64,000 nt of DNA from Bog-532 sp963830385 (GCA_963830385.1 CAWHMD010000001.1:1-64000), one strand, 5' to 3'; shown: positions 33,178-45,612, numbered from the stretch's first letter. Notes: generated from the sequence alone by a model not told the origin. Numbers and translations: made by a program.

Positions 33178-34021
33178 GCTGCGGGGGCTGCGCGTGCGCG
33201 GCCGGCACGGGGTGCTGGCGTTCGAACGGCGGGACGGGCAGGACTTCCTGATCGACGCGGTGCTCAGCGTGGACACCAGGCCGGCCGCGGCCACCGACGA
33301 CCTCGCGCTGACCGTGGACTACGGCGCCCTCAGCGAGCGGCTGGCGCAGATCGTCGCGGGCGAGCCGGTCCAGCTCATCGAGACGCTGGCCCAGCGGCTG
33401 GCCGGGGCCTGCCTGGACGAGCCCGCGGTCCAGCGGGTGCGGATCACCGTGCACAAGCCGCACGCGCCGATCACCAGGCCGTTCAGCGACGTGGCGGTGA
33501 CCATCACTCGCGACCGCCCGGTCCCGGTGGTGCTGGCCCTGGGCAGCAACCTGGGCGACCGCCAGCAGCAGCTGCAGCGGGCGGTGGACGAGCTGGCGGC
33601 CACCCCCGGCCTGCGGGTCACCGCGGTCTCGCCGGTCTACGAGACCGATCCGGTCGGCGGACCCGAGCAGCCCGACTACCTGAACGCGGTGGTGCTGGCG
33701 ATCGCGTCGCTGCCTGCGGACGGCATGCTGCGCCGGGCGCACGCGATCGAGGCGGCGGCCCGGCGGACCCGGGCGGCCCGCTGGGGGCCGCGCACGCTGG
33801 ACGTGGACATCATCGCCTACGGGGACGAGCTGAGCGCGGACCCGGTGCTGACGCTGCCGCACCCGCGGGCCCGGGAGCGTGCGTTCGTGCTGGCCCCCTG
33901 GCGGGACGTGGATCCGGACGCCGAGCTGCCCGGCCAGGGGCCGGTCGCGGACCTGCTGGCCGGGCTGCCTGGCCAGGGCGTACGGCGGCGTGAGGACATA
34001 GCGCTGCGCCAGCCGGCATAG
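33164..34021 (+). CDS. Fused dihydroneopterin aldolase - HPPK (FolB-FolK)
   Basis: ATG 33164 opens a 285-residue protein. Residues 1-120 form FolB: QIELRGLRVRGRHGV, the catalytic Lys in ITVHKPHAP, and the family end. Residues 125-285 form FolK: LALGSNLGDRQQQL, RWGPRTLDVDII, and ERAFVLAPW. No stop or start codon with a ribosome site separates the halves; a Pro-rich joint (RDRPVPVVLAL) does. Together they convert dihydroneopterin to the pyrophosphorylated pterin used by FolP. In Streptomyces the two are separate neighbouring genes. It overlaps folP by 14 bp. Confidence 0.92.
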   Translation: MDQIELRGLRVRGRHGVLAFERRDGQDFLIDAVLSVDTRPAAATDDLALTVDYGALSERLAQIVAGEPVQLIETLAQRLAGACLDEPAVQRVRITVHKPHAPITRPFSDVAVTITRDRPVPVVLALGSNLGDRQQQLQRAVDELAATPGLRVTAVSPVYETDPVGGPEQPDYLNAVVLAIASLPADGMLRRAHAIEAAARRTRAARWGPRTLDVDIIAYGDELSADPVLTLPHPRARERAFVLAPWRDVDPDAELPGQGPVADLLAGLPGQGVRRREDIALRQPA

Positions 34022-34060
34022 CCTAGCTCGCGTGGCCGGACAACGCGTGGCGGAGCGCAC

Positions 34061-34549
34061 ATGACCCCAACCCGTCTGCGGACCCTGTTCCTGATCGCCG
34101 TGGCGATGGCCGCGGTCAGCTGGCTGCTGCTGCGGACCGTGTACGGGTCGCTGCCGTCGTTCCCCTGGACCATGGTCCCGGCCCTGGTCATCGCGGCCGG
34201 GGGCGAGGCTATCACCGCCCGCGGGCTGCGGGCCCGCATCCTCGGCCGGCCGGGGACCAAGCCGGTGCCGTCGCTGCAGGTCGCCCGCATGGTGGCGCTG
34301 GCCAAGGCCAGTTCGCTGGCGGCGGCGGTGATCGCCGGGGTCGCGGCGGGCTTCGCCGCCGCCGCGGCCGGCTCGCTGCCCGCCCGGGCGGCCGGTCACG
34401 ACGTGCTCACCTCCGGCTCCACGTTCGGCGCGGCCGTGGTGCTGGCGGTGGCTGCGCTCTACCTGGAGTACTGCTGCCGGGTCCCGGAGGACCCGGACGC
34501 CGCCCGCTACGTGCCGCCGCCCCCGCCCCCGGCCGACCCTTTCCATTGA
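34061..34549 (+). CDS. DUF3180 membrane protein
   Basis: This protein of 162 residues has four hydrophobic segments: LFLIAVAMAAVSWLLL, MVPALVIAAGGEA, ASSLAAAVIAGVAAGFAAAAA and GAAVVLAVAALYLEY. The tail is Pro-rich (PPPPPPADPFH). DUF3180 proteins regularly follow folK in actinobacteria; no activity is known. The gene is 39 bp past the folB-folK stop. Confidence 0.85.
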   Translation: MTPTRLRTLFLIAVAMAAVSWLLLRTVYGSLPSFPWTMVPALVIAAGGEAITARGLRARILGRPGTKPVPSLQVARMVALAKASSLAAAVIAGVAAGFAAAAAGSLPARAAGHDVLTSGSTFGAAVVLAVAALYLEYCCRVPEDPDAARYVPPPPPPADPFH

Positions 34550-34561
34550 TCAAAGAGAGCC

Positions 34562-35449
34562 ATGGACGCTGAACATCCGGCCCGGCTGAAGGTCGGCATC
34601 ATCGGTCCCGGCCGCGTGGGCGCGGCCCTGGGGGTCGCCCTCACCCGGGCCGGCCACGAAGTCGTGGCCGTGGCCGCGGTCTCCGACGCCTCGGTCCGCC
34701 GCGCCCGTGAGCACTTCCCGGAGGCGGCGCTGACCGAACCGGCGGGCGTGGTCGAAGCGGCCGACCTGGTACTGCTCACGGTGCCCGACGACGCGCTCGC
34801 GGGCCTGGTCAACGGCCTGGTGACGCTGGGCGCCCCGGTCCAGGGCCGGCTGCTGGCCCACACCAGCGGCCGGTTCGGCATCTCCGTGCTCGACCCGGCC
34901 ACCCGCCAGGGCGCGCTGCCGCTGGCCCTGCACCCGGTGATGACGTTCACCGGGCGCAGCGACGACCTGCAGCGGCTGCGCGGCATCAGCTTCGGCATCA
35001 CCACCCTCGAACAGCTCCGGCCGGTGGCCGAGGTGCTGGTCATCGAGATGGACGGGGAGCCGGTGTTCATCGCCGAGGAGCACCGCGACCTGTACCACGC
35101 CGCCCTCGCCAGCGCCGCCAACCACCTGGTCACGCTGGTCACCGAGGCCTGCGACCTGCTGCAGGCGGCCGGGGCCGGCAACCCGGCCCGGATGCTCAGC
35201 CCGCTGCTGTACGCCGCGCTCGACAACGCGCTGCGGCTCGGCGACGCGGGACTGACCGGACCGGTGGCCCGCGGCGACGCCGGTACCGTGGCCGGGCACC
35301 TGGCCGCCCTGCGCGACACCGCGCCCGAGGCCCTGGCCGTGTACGTGGCGCTGGCCCGGCTGACCGCCGACCGCGCCCTGGCGGCCGGCCTGCTCGCCCC
35401 GCCCGACGCCGAACGGCTGCTCGACGTGCTGGCCGGAGCGGACCGGTGA
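34562..35449 (+). CDS. Rossmann-like plus DUF2520 protein (ketopantoate reductase-like)
   Basis: This protein of 295 residues has an N-terminal dinucleotide-binding Rossmann fold (VGIIGPGRVGAALGVAL) and a C-terminal DUF2520 domain (LYHAALASAANHLVTLVTEA, LLYAALDNALRLG). The GTG of panC overlaps its stop (GTGA), so it is coupled to pantothenate synthesis. It could supply the ketopantoate reductase step, but the true PanE residues are not clear, so this is inference from context. Confidence 0.82.
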   Translation: MDAEHPARLKVGIIGPGRVGAALGVALTRAGHEVVAVAAVSDASVRRAREHFPEAALTEPAGVVEAADLVLLTVPDDALAGLVNGLVTLGAPVQGRLLAHTSGRFGISVLDPATRQGALPLALHPVMTFTGRSDDLQRLRGISFGITTLEQLRPVAEVLVIEMDGEPVFIAEEHRDLYHAALASAANHLVTLVTEACDLLQAAGAGNPARMLSPLLYAALDNALRLGDAGLTGPVARGDAGTVAGHLAALRDTAPEALAVYVALARLTADRALAAGLLAPPDAERLLDVLAGADR

Positions 35450-36351
35450 CGGGCTTGCGTGAGCCCGGCTTGGGTGGGGTGAGCGGTACCTCGTCCGCCC
35501 CGGCCCGGCCGGCGGTCGCCACCACCCGGGCCGGGCTGGCGGCCATGCGGCCGGGGCTCGGCGCACCGGTCGTGCTCGTCCCCACCATGGGTGCCCTTCA
35601 TTCCGGTCATCGGAGCCTGCTGCAGCAAGCGTCCGAAATTGCGGGTAAATCGGGCTCGGTGGCGGTGTCGATCTTCGTCAACCCGCGCCAGTTCGGGCCC
35701 TCGGAGGACCTCGGCCGCTACCCCCGCACGCTCGACGACGACCTCGCCGTGTGTGCCGACGAGGGCGTAGCGCTGGTGTTCGCGCCGCCGGTGGAGGAGG
35801 TCTACCCGGCCGACCCGATGGTGACGGTGGACCCCGGGCCGGTGGGCCGGGTGCTGGAGGGCGAGTTCCGGCCCGGCTTTTTCGGCGGGGTGCTGACGGT
35901 GGTGCTCAAGCTGTTCGCGCTGACCCGCCCGGACGTGGCGGTGTTCGGCCAGAAGGACGCCCAGCAGCTGGCCCTGGTCCGGCAGATGTCGGCCGACCTC
36001 AACCTGGGCGTCGAGGTCAGGCCGGTGCCCACCTACCGTGACCCGGACGGCCTGGCCGCCTCCAGCCGTAACCGGTACCTGTCGGCCGACGAGCGGACGG
36101 TGGCGCTGACGCTGCCCCTCGCGCTGCAGGCGGGCCTGGCCCGGGCCGGGGATGGCCCGCAGGCGGTCCTGGCGGCCTCCCGCGCGCTGCTCGACGGGGC
36201 GCCGCTCGACGTCGACTACCTGGCCCTGGTGGACGCGCAGACGTTCACCCCGGCCGGCCCCGGCTTCGCCGGGACGGCCCTGCTGCTGGTCGCGGCCCGG
36301 GTGGGGAGCACCCGCCTGATCGACAACGTCATCGTCCGGTTCGGGGAGTGA
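35446..36351 (+). CDS. panC: Pantothenate synthetase
   Basis: GTG 35446 overlaps the preceding stop. The 301-residue protein has the ATP-binding VPTMGALHSGHRSLL, FVNPRQFGPSEDL, and the pantoate/ATP site block FGQKDAQQLALVR with the KMSKS-like SSRNRYL. It joins pantoate and beta-alanine using ATP. The beta-alanine-forming gene panD, commonly adjacent, is not present between panC and coaX. Confidence 0.94.
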   Translation: MTGLREPGLGGVSGTSSAPARPAVATTRAGLAAMRPGLGAPVVLVPTMGALHSGHRSLLQQASEIAGKSGSVAVSIFVNPRQFGPSEDLGRYPRTLDDDLAVCADEGVALVFAPPVEEVYPADPMVTVDPGPVGRVLEGEFRPGFFGGVLTVVLKLFALTRPDVAVFGQKDAQQLALVRQMSADLNLGVEVRPVPTYRDPDGLAASSRNRYLSADERTVALTLPLALQAGLARAGDGPQAVLAASRALLDGAPLDVDYLALVDAQTFTPAGPGFAGTALLLVAARVGSTRLIDNVIVRFGE

Positions 36352-36359
36352 GGTAACAG

Positions 36360-37193
36360 ATGCTGCTGGCGATCGACGTGGGCAACACCAACACGGTCCT
36401 CGGCGTCTTCGACGGCGAGCAGGTGATCGAGCACTGGCGGATCGCCACCGTGCCGGACCGGACCGCCGACGAGATCGCCGTGGTGCTGAAGGGCCTGCTG
36501 GACCAGAGCCCGGTGCTGAAGAAGCAGGCCGACGGGGCCGGCATCACCGGGATCGCGCTGTGCTCAACGGTGCCGTCCGTACTGCACGAGATGCGGGAGA
36601 TGTGCCGGCGCTACTACCGCGAGATCCCTGCGGTCATCGTGGAGCCGGGCGTGAAGACCGGGGTGCCGGTGCGCATGGACAACCCCAAGGAGGTCGGCAG
36701 CGACCGCATCATGAACTCGCTCGCGGCCGTGCACCTGTTCGGCGGCCCCGCCATCGTGGTCGACTTCGGCACCTCGACCAACTTCGACGCGGTCAGCGCC
36801 CGCGGCGAGTTCGTGGGCGGGGCGCTGGCGCCCGGCATCGAGATCTCGGTCGACGCGCTGTCCCGCCGGGCCGCCCAGCTGCTGAAGGTCGAGCTGACCC
36901 GGCCGCCCCGGGTGGTGGGCAAGAACACCGTCGAGGCGCTGCAGTCCGGGATCGTGTACGGCTTCGCGGGCCAGGTCGAGGGCATCGCCCGGCGGATGGC
37001 CCGCGAGCTCGCGCCGGAGGACCCGGACGCGGTGACGATCATCGCCACCGGCGGCCTCGCTCCGCTGGTCATCAACGAGGTCAGCGTGATCGACGCGCAC
37101 GAGCCATGGCTGACCCTGATCGGCCTGCGGCTGGTGTTCGAGCGCAACACCGCAGCGGAAATCGGTGTGCCTGCCACTGACCGGCCCCGGTAG
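36360..37193 (+). CDS. coaX: Type III pantothenate kinase
   Basis: ATG 36360, eight bases after the panC stop, opens a 277-residue protein with the ATP-binding IDVGNTNTVLGVF at the start, the catalytic Asp region RIMNSLAAVHLFG and VDFGTSTNFD, and GGALAPGIEIS. It phosphorylates pantothenate, the first step of coenzyme A synthesis, and needs a monovalent cation. It overlaps the upstream region of lysS but not its GTG start at 37204. Confidence 0.94.
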   Translation: MLLAIDVGNTNTVLGVFDGEQVIEHWRIATVPDRTADEIAVVLKGLLDQSPVLKKQADGAGITGIALCSTVPSVLHEMREMCRRYYREIPAVIVEPGVKTGVPVRMDNPKEVGSDRIMNSLAAVHLFGGPAIVVDFGTSTNFDAVSARGEFVGGALAPGIEISVDALSRRAAQLLKVELTRPPRVVGKNTVEALQSGIVYGFAGQVEGIARRMARELAPEDPDAVTIIATGGLAPLVINEVSVIDAHEPWLTLIGLRLVFERNTAAEIGVPATDRPR

Positions 37194-37203
37194 CCTCAAC
37201 CAG

Positions 37204-38712
37204 GTGAGCGACAACCTGCCTTCCGGCCCCCCCGGCGACCGCGAGCTTCCCGAGCAGATGCGGGTCCGGATGGCCAAGCGCGAGGCCCTGCTGGCCGAGG
37301 GCCGCGACCCCTACCCGGTCGGCTACCCGCGCACGGCGACGATCGCCGAGATCCGGTCCCGGTACGAGGGGCTGCCCGCCGACACGTCCACCGGGGACGA
37401 GGTGGCGGTGGCCGGCCGGGTCATGCTGTACCGGTCCGGGGGCAAGCTGTGCTTCGCCACCCTCCGCGACGGCACCGGTGACCTGCAGGTCATGGTCTCG
37501 CTGGCCAAGGTGGGAGAAGAGGCGCTGGCCGCCTGGAAGCGGGACGTCGACCTCGGTGACCAGGTCGGGGTGCGCGGTGAGGTGATCACCTCCCGCACCG
37601 GCGAGCTGTCGGTGCTGGCCGACGAGTTCGCGGTCATCGGCAAGAGCCTGCGGCCGCTGCCGGAGAAGCACAAGGGGCTGAGCGACGTCGAGTCGCGGGT
37701 CCGGCAGCGCTACGTCGACCTGATCATCAACCCCGAGGCCCGGCGGCTGGCCCGGCTGCGCAGCGACGTGGTCTGGTCGCTGCGGGACCAGATGCACGAC
37801 CGCGGCTTCCTAGAGGTGGAGACGCCGGTCCTGCAGGCCATCCACGGCGGCGCCAACGCCCGGCCGTTCATCACCCACGGCAACGCCTACGACAGCGAGC
37901 TGTACCTGCGCATCGCGCTCGAGCTGTACCTCAAGCGGCTGATCGTCGGCGGTATCGAGAACGTCTTCGAGATCGGCCGGGTCTTCCGCAACGAGGGCGT
38001 CGACGCCACCCACAACCCCGAGTTCACCATGCTCGAGGCCTATCAGGCCTACGGCGACTACGACACGATGGCCACGCTGACGCGCGAGCTGATCCAGGGG
38101 GCGGCCCGGCACGCGCTCGGCGGCACCGTGCTCCAGCGGGCCGACGGCACCGAGACCGACATCGGTGGCGCCTGGCGTTCGGTCCCGGTCTACACGGCGG
38201 TCTCCGCCGCGATGGGCGAGGAGATCAGCCCCGACTCGAGCATCGACGCCCTGCGCAAGCTGTGCGCCGCCGCCGACATCGCGCTCGAGCCGAACTGGAA
38301 CCACGGCCAGATCGTGCTGGAGATGTACGAGCGGCTGGTGGAGAAGCAGACCGTCGAGCCCACGTTCTACCGTGACTTCCCGGTCGAGGTGTCTCCGCTC
38401 ACCCGCGCCCACCGCGACGACCCGCGGCTGGCCGAGCGCTGGGACCTGGTGGCGTTCGGGGCCGAGCTCGGCACCGCCTACTCCGAGCTGGCCGACCCGG
38501 TCGAGCAGCGCAAGCGGCTGACCGAGCAGTCCCTGCTGGCCGCGGGCGGTGACCCGGAGGCGATGTCGCTGGATGAGGACTTCCTGCGGGCGCTGGAGTA
38601 CGGGATGCCGCCGACCGGGGGCGTCGGGGTAGGGGTGGATCGCATCCTCATCATGTTCACCGGCCTGTCGATCCGCGAGACCGTCCTCTTCCCGTTTGTG
38701 AAGCCCGAGTAG
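37204..38712 (+). CDS. lysS: Lysyl-tRNA synthetase (class II)
   Basis: GTG 37204 is the likely start (VSDNLPSG), 10 bases past the coaX stop; the ribosome site is weak. The 502-residue protein has an OB-fold anticodon domain (DEVAVAGRVMLYRSGGKL) and the class II core: motif 1 (RGFLEVETPVLQ), motif 2 (FEIGRVFRNEGVDATHNPEF) and motif 3 (PPTGGVGVGVDRILIMFTG). It charges tRNA-Lys. A strong hairpin follows the stop. Confidence 0.94.
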   Translation: MSDNLPSGPPGDRELPEQMRVRMAKREALLAEGRDPYPVGYPRTATIAEIRSRYEGLPADTSTGDEVAVAGRVMLYRSGGKLCFATLRDGTGDLQVMVSLAKVGEEALAAWKRDVDLGDQVGVRGEVITSRTGELSVLADEFAVIGKSLRPLPEKHKGLSDVESRVRQRYVDLIINPEARRLARLRSDVVWSLRDQMHDRGFLEVETPVLQAIHGGANARPFITHGNAYDSELYLRIALELYLKRLIVGGIENVFEIGRVFRNEGVDATHNPEFTMLEAYQAYGDYDTMATLTRELIQGAARHALGGTVLQRADGTETDIGGAWRSVPVYTAVSAAMGEEISPDSSIDALRKLCAAADIALEPNWNHGQIVLEMYERLVEKQTVEPTFYRDFPVEVSPLTRAHRDDPRLAERWDLVAFGAELGTAYSELADPVEQRKRLTEQSLLAAGGDPEAMSLDEDFLRALEYGMPPTGGVGVGVDRILIMFTGLSIRETVLFPFVKPE

Positions 38713-38718
38713 CACGCT

Positions 38719-38742
38719 GGGGGCGGCCCTGGAGCCGCCCCC
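38719..38742 (+). terminator. Terminator after lysS
   Basis: GGGGGCGGC (38719-38727) pairs perfectly with GCCGCCCCC (38734-38742) around CCTGGA, six bases past the lysS stop. The T tract is weak (GTCTCGATCTT), common in high-GC terminators. Confidence 0.8.
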
Positions 38743-38864
38743 GTCTCGATCTTCCCAGCAGCCCCGCGAGTCACACACGCGGCACGAGGCGCGCACTCCT
38801 CGAAGCTCCGGAGTCTCACCAGCCTCGTAAGCCGGGGCTCGTTGGGGCCGGGCCGCGCGGTGGG

Positions 38865-39905
38865 TCAGCTGACGCGGACGGCGCCCACGTAGATGCCCCA
38901 GTCGATCTTCTGGACCATCACGTCCTGGCCGAACGAGGGCGCGTCCACCATCAGGCCGTCGCCCAGGTAGAGGCCCACGTGGCTGATGTCGGCGTAGAAG
39001 AACACCAGGTCACCAGGCTGGAGCTGGTCGCGGGAGACGTGCTGGCCCTCGGTCCACTGGTCACCGGTGTAGTGGTCCAGGTGGATGCCCTCTTGTCCGT
39101 AGGCCCACATGACCAGGCCGGAGCAGTCGAATTCGCTGGGCCCCGAAGCACCCCAGATGTAGGGGTCGCCGCGGCGGCTGAGGGCGGCGTTCAGCGCCTT
39201 CGTGCCCACGCTGTTGCCGCCGGGGATGGTGATGTTGGGGTAGCTGCCGGTCTTGTTGAAGACCGCCATCGCCTGGGTCATGGTCGAGCTGTTGACCTTG
39301 TCGATCTCAGACTGGATCTGCTTGGTCTTCGCGTTCATGGAGCTTTCCAGCGCGGTGACCTTGGCGATCTGCTGCTGGGCGGTCTGGTTGGCGCGCTTGT
39401 CGGCGGCCTCCGCCTTCTCCAGCTGCGCTTCCCGTTCCCCGTTGCTCTGGTCCAGCTGCTCCATGATCGAAGCCTGGTTCAGGTACTGGTCCGGGTTGCT
39501 GGCGCTGAGGATCTGCAGCGTCGGGTCGTAGCCGGCACTCTCGTAGCTGGCCGCCGCCAGCCGGCCGACCACGGCCTGGCTGACCTTGAGGGCGGCACCG
39601 TCCGCGGCGGCGGCCTTCTGCGCCTTGGCCGCGGCGGTCTTGGCCGACGAGAGCTCGACCCGCAGCCCGTCGTACTGCTCGCTCAGCGCGTTGATCTGGT
39701 ACGTGAGCTGCTTGGCCTGGGCCAGCAGCGAGTCCAGCGACGGCGACTTGGCCGCGTCGCTGGAGGAGGCCGGGATGAGGAGAGACAGCGCGGTGGCCGC
39801 GCCAGTGACCAGCGCCGCCGCACGCCAGGAGCGGGACACGGTGGTCCTCACCCGCCGGGGCGAGAATCTCCGGGTGCCCTGCACACCGTCGGCTGAACGC
39901 CGCAC
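38865..39905 (-). CDS. NlpC/P60 peptidoglycan hydrolase with coiled-coil region
   Basis: This protein of 346 residues has an Arg-rich start, a signal segment (WRAAALVTGAATALSLLIPASSS), a long coiled coil (about 55-220) and a C-terminal NlpC/P60 domain with GASGPSEFDCSGLVM (catalytic Cys), ISHVGLYLGDG (His) and the final VGAVRVS. It is a secreted D,L-endopeptidase like RipA or CwlO, involved in septal peptidoglycan cleavage. It has the same architecture as the frameshifted copy at 19629-20884. Confidence 0.9.
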   Translation of the reverse strand: MRRSADGVQGTRRFSPRRVRTTVSRSWRAAALVTGAATALSLLIPASSSDAAKSPSLDSLLAQAKQLTYQINALSEQYDGLRVELSSAKTAAAKAQKAAAADGAALKVSQAVVGRLAAASYESAGYDPTLQILSASNPDQYLNQASIMEQLDQSNGEREAQLEKAEAADKRANQTAQQQIAKVTALESSMNAKTKQIQSEIDKVNSSTMTQAMAVFNKTGSYPNITIPGGNSVGTKALNAALSRRGDPYIWGASGPSEFDCSGLVMWAYGQEGIHLDHYTGDQWTEGQHVSRDQLQPGDLVFFYADISHVGLYLGDGLMVDAPSFGQDVMVQKIDWGIYVGAVRVS

Positions 39906-40083
39906 AGAAGGTCTCCTCTGATTATCTGTCTGGGGCGACAGCGAAAAAAGATATTGGATGGGCGTGCAGCGCGCCGGCCGAACGGCACAACTGTTCCCGT
40001 GTTTTTAGACGCGCGGACATTTGCGGTTAAGCCGGACCGCAAACCACTGGTCCACGCGTACCGGCGACTATCGTGGACCCGCC

Positions 40084-40590
40084 ATGGGATACACGATCAG
40101 GCAGGCGCGCACCGCCGACGTGCCGGGAATCCGGGCCCTGATCGACGCCAACGTCTCCTCCGGACGGCTGCTCGGCAAGGCCACTGTCACGCTGTATGAG
40201 GACGTCCAGGAGTTCTGGGTCGCGGCCCGGGACTCCGACGGGCTGATCGCCGGCTGCGGCGCCCTGCACGTGCTGTGGGAGGACCTGGCCGAGATCCGGA
40301 CCATCGCCGTCCGCGACGACTGCCAGGGCCACGGTCTCGGGCACCGGCTCGCCCACGCCCTGCTGGACCGGGCCCGCGAGGTGGGTGTGCAGCGGGTGTT
40401 CGTGCTCACCTTCGAGGTGCGCTTCTTCACCAGCCTGGGCTTCACCGAGATCTTCGGCACCCCGGTCGCGCCCGACGTCTACAGCGAGCTGCTGCGCTCC
40501 TACGACGAGGGCGTGGCGGAGTTCCTCGGCCTGGACTGGGTGAAGCCCAACACCCTGGGCAACACCCGGATGCTGCTGCACCTGCGCTGA
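40084..40590 (+). CDS. Amino-acid N-acetyltransferase (N-acetylglutamate synthase-like GNAT)
   Basis: ATG 40084 gives a 168-residue GNAT protein: MGYTIRQARTADVPGIR, the acetyl-CoA loop RDDCQGHGLGHRLAHALL and a characteristic end VRFFTSLGFTEIF, then KPNTLGNTRMLLHL. This short stand-alone form resembles the N-acetylglutamate synthase of actinobacteria (ArgA-like), which starts arginine synthesis. The symbol is left empty because specificity is inferred. Its stop is one base from the converging helicase fusion. Confidence 0.82.
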   Translation: MGYTIRQARTADVPGIRALIDANVSSGRLLGKATVTLYEDVQEFWVAARDSDGLIAGCGALHVLWEDLAEIRTIAVRDDCQGHGLGHRLAHALLDRAREVGVQRVFVLTFEVRFFTSLGFTEIFGTPVAPDVYSELLRSYDEGVAEFLGLDWVKPNTLGNTRMLLHLR

Positions 40591-40591
40591 C

Positions 40592-43846
<3,255 letters not shown>

Positions 43847-44481
43847 TGCCGTTTCTCATCCCCTCTCGGCCCGCCGCCGGGGGACGGCGGCCGGGTTCGA
43901 TCCTGCCACCGCCAGCTCCGTGCCCGAGCCATAGCACAAGCCTGCTCCCGGCCCCGGCGCCGCGCTGCGGGCCCGCCGGTGGACGGCGGCCCGGCCGGGC
44001 CGAACCGGGAGCCTGCCCGGAGCGGGTCGCCATGACCGCGCACACCGGCGTTGACCTGCACAGAAACCGTCAATAGAGGAAAGGATCGGTCGCAGCCGCG
44101 GGGGACCGGCCAGCGCTGGCGCCTAGTGCGGGACAATGAACACATTGAAAAGAAAACGTGGACCTGGGCGTGGGCCGGCCGTCGGGCCGGCGGGGCCGGG
44201 TGGCCGGGCGCCAGGTGCCGTAGCCGGGCGGCCGTGCCAGCGGGGAGAACCTTCGCGGCGGCGGGAACGGCGACGGCGCCGCGGTCCGCCGCAAGAACGG
44301 CAAGACGCCGCAAGAACAAGGAAAACTGCATCTCGGGCCGGGCGGCCTTTAGCCGGGTCCCGGTAACGGCCTACATATGAGAACGTCACAATCGATTTCA
44401 TACACTTGCGTTAAGCACATGCACGGTTGCAGAACGCAGTGTTGTCGCCGGTGGATGGTTAAACCGTAGGAAGGAAGCGTC
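43847..44481. other. 635-bp intergenic region without a convincing gene
   Basis: The part next to the helicase fusion (43847-44260) is very GC-rich with short imperfect palindromes of G/C runs. From about 44330 to 44480 it becomes AT-richer (GAACGTCACAATCGATTTC, then TTGCGTTAAGCACATGC). A divergent promoter for both flanking genes is expected. The best open frames have no ribosome site and no family resemblance. I see no tRNA or strong hairpin. Confidence 0.5.
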
Positions 44482-44775
44482 TTGTTGAAGGATCTAGCGG
44501 CGCTCACCCCACCAGCGGTTGTTTGCGTCGCGTTCATCGTCGGACTTGTCTTGTTGCTGCGCCGTGAGATGGGGCCGAAGCGTAGAGTGCGGGAAGACGC
44601 CCGCCGCGAAGCAGAAATTTCCGGTAACAACGGCATTTTCGACGCCAACCAGGCCACATCGGCGGTCCGCCCGGATGAGAACACAGATGAGAGCGCTGTG
44701 GAAAACCCAGTGCACATCGCAGATGAAGCGGATCACGTAAGCCGATCGTCAGGCGACCACGGTTCGCCACACTAA
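44482..44775 (+). CDS. Small hypothetical single-pass membrane protein
   Basis: The TTG at 44482 (or 44485) follows TAGGAAGGAAG at good spacing, giving 97 residues. One hydrophobic helix (VVCVAFIVGLVLLL, about residues 13-28) is followed by a basic cluster (RREMGPKRRVRED) and a long acidic, polar tail, so the tail is probably cytoplasmic. I do not recognise the family. It lies upstream of lsr2, in a stretch with lower GC than the genome average. Confidence 0.55.
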   Translation: MLKDLAALTPPAVVCVAFIVGLVLLLRREMGPKRRVREDARREAEISGNNGIFDANQATSAVRPDENTDESAVENPVHIADEADHVSRSSGDHGSPH

Positions 44776-45080
44776 GTGTTTGCCGTCCGCAAGTAGATCT
44801 GCGTGCGTCTGCGCTCACGCTGAGGCGGCACTTAGAATCGGCTGAGAACACACCGGCATGGCAATCGGCATGATGCTGCCGGTAACGCTAACAGCTCTCT
44901 CAATGCCTGATTACGCAGAGTTACATCAGCCGGTGAGTGGTATCAGGAGCTTCTGCATCGGAACTAGCCGAGTTCGTCGTAACACGCCAATCTTGTTGAC
45001 CGCCCTGAATTGGCAAAGGCAACGTGTGGGGTATATCTTCAGTATCTGAAATATGCGTGATCCACAGAAGGGCTGGTTCC
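44776..45080. promoter_or_regulatory. AT-richer lsr2 upstream region
   Basis: This 305-bp gap holds no convincing gene. It is visibly AT-rich for this genome, with runs such as GGTATATCTTCAGTATCTG (45030-45048) close to the lsr2 start. GAAGGG upstream of ATG 45081 is a plausible ribosome site. Since Lsr2 binds AT-rich DNA, self-binding here is a reasonable inference. Confidence 0.45.
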
Positions 45081-45404
45081 ATGGCACAGAAGGTTCAGGT
45101 GCTTCTCGTCGACGATCTTGACGGCGGCGAGGCGACTGAGACCGTTTCGTTTGGTCTTGATGGCAGTGCGTATGAGATCGACCTAAGTTCGGCCAACGCA
45201 GACAAGATCCGCAAAGAGCTGGCTCTGTACATCGAAAAGGCCCGCAAAGTAAGTGCGCCGGCGCGTCGGCGCCGCCCGCGGACCGGGCCCGGCCGTCAGC
45301 GCAGTGCGGAAATCCGCGAGTGGGCGAAGCAGCGCGGTTACCACGTCAACGAGCGTGGCCGTATTCCCGCGTCGATCGTTTCCGAGTACGAGGCCTCGCA
45401 CTGA
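45081..45404 (+). CDS. lsr2: Lsr2, nucleoid-associated xenogeneic silencer
   Basis: This protein of 107 residues has the N-terminal oligomerisation domain MAQKVQVLLVDDLDGGEA and IDLSSANADKIRKEL, a basic linker (ARRRRPRTGPG) and the DNA-binding C-terminus REWAKQRGYHVNERGRIPASI, including the minor-groove RGR hook. It silences AT-rich, often horizontally acquired DNA and bridges the nucleoid. It lies between the small membrane protein and clpC, as in Streptomyces. Confidence 0.95.
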   Translation: MAQKVQVLLVDDLDGGEATETVSFGLDGSAYEIDLSSANADKIRKELALYIEKARKVSAPARRRRPRTGPGRQRSAEIREWAKQRGYHVNERGRIPASIVSEYEASH

Positions 45405-45612
45405 ACACAGCTTCCACGACGGGGCTCCCCGCCCCGGCGGTCTCCGCTGTCAAGTGGCCGCGTTTCAGCTAGCGGTCTCTAGCCAACTGAGTTGCTGAGC
45501 CCGGCCGCGGCACCGGCCGGCCTGCTGCCCACCCGGAGTGCGATACCCGGGAGGGCTCCAGCCCTTCTTCTCATCGGATCGGTGCCGCCGCCGGCCCTGG
45601 CTGTCTTCCTTC

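Noticed and set aside
39906..40083. Possible c-di-AMP (ydaO-type) riboswitch ahead of the NlpC/P60 gene
   Set aside because: Such riboswitches often precede these genes, but the gap on the minus strand lacks the conserved motifs I can recall.
44051..44380. Open frame of 109 codons between the helicase fusion and the small membrane protein
   Set aside because: There is no ribosome site and the composition is only that of a GC-rich shadow; no family resemblance.
44858..45049. Open frame of 63 codons ahead of lsr2
   Set aside because: No ribosome site, not coupled to a neighbour, and it occupies the likely lsr2 promoter.
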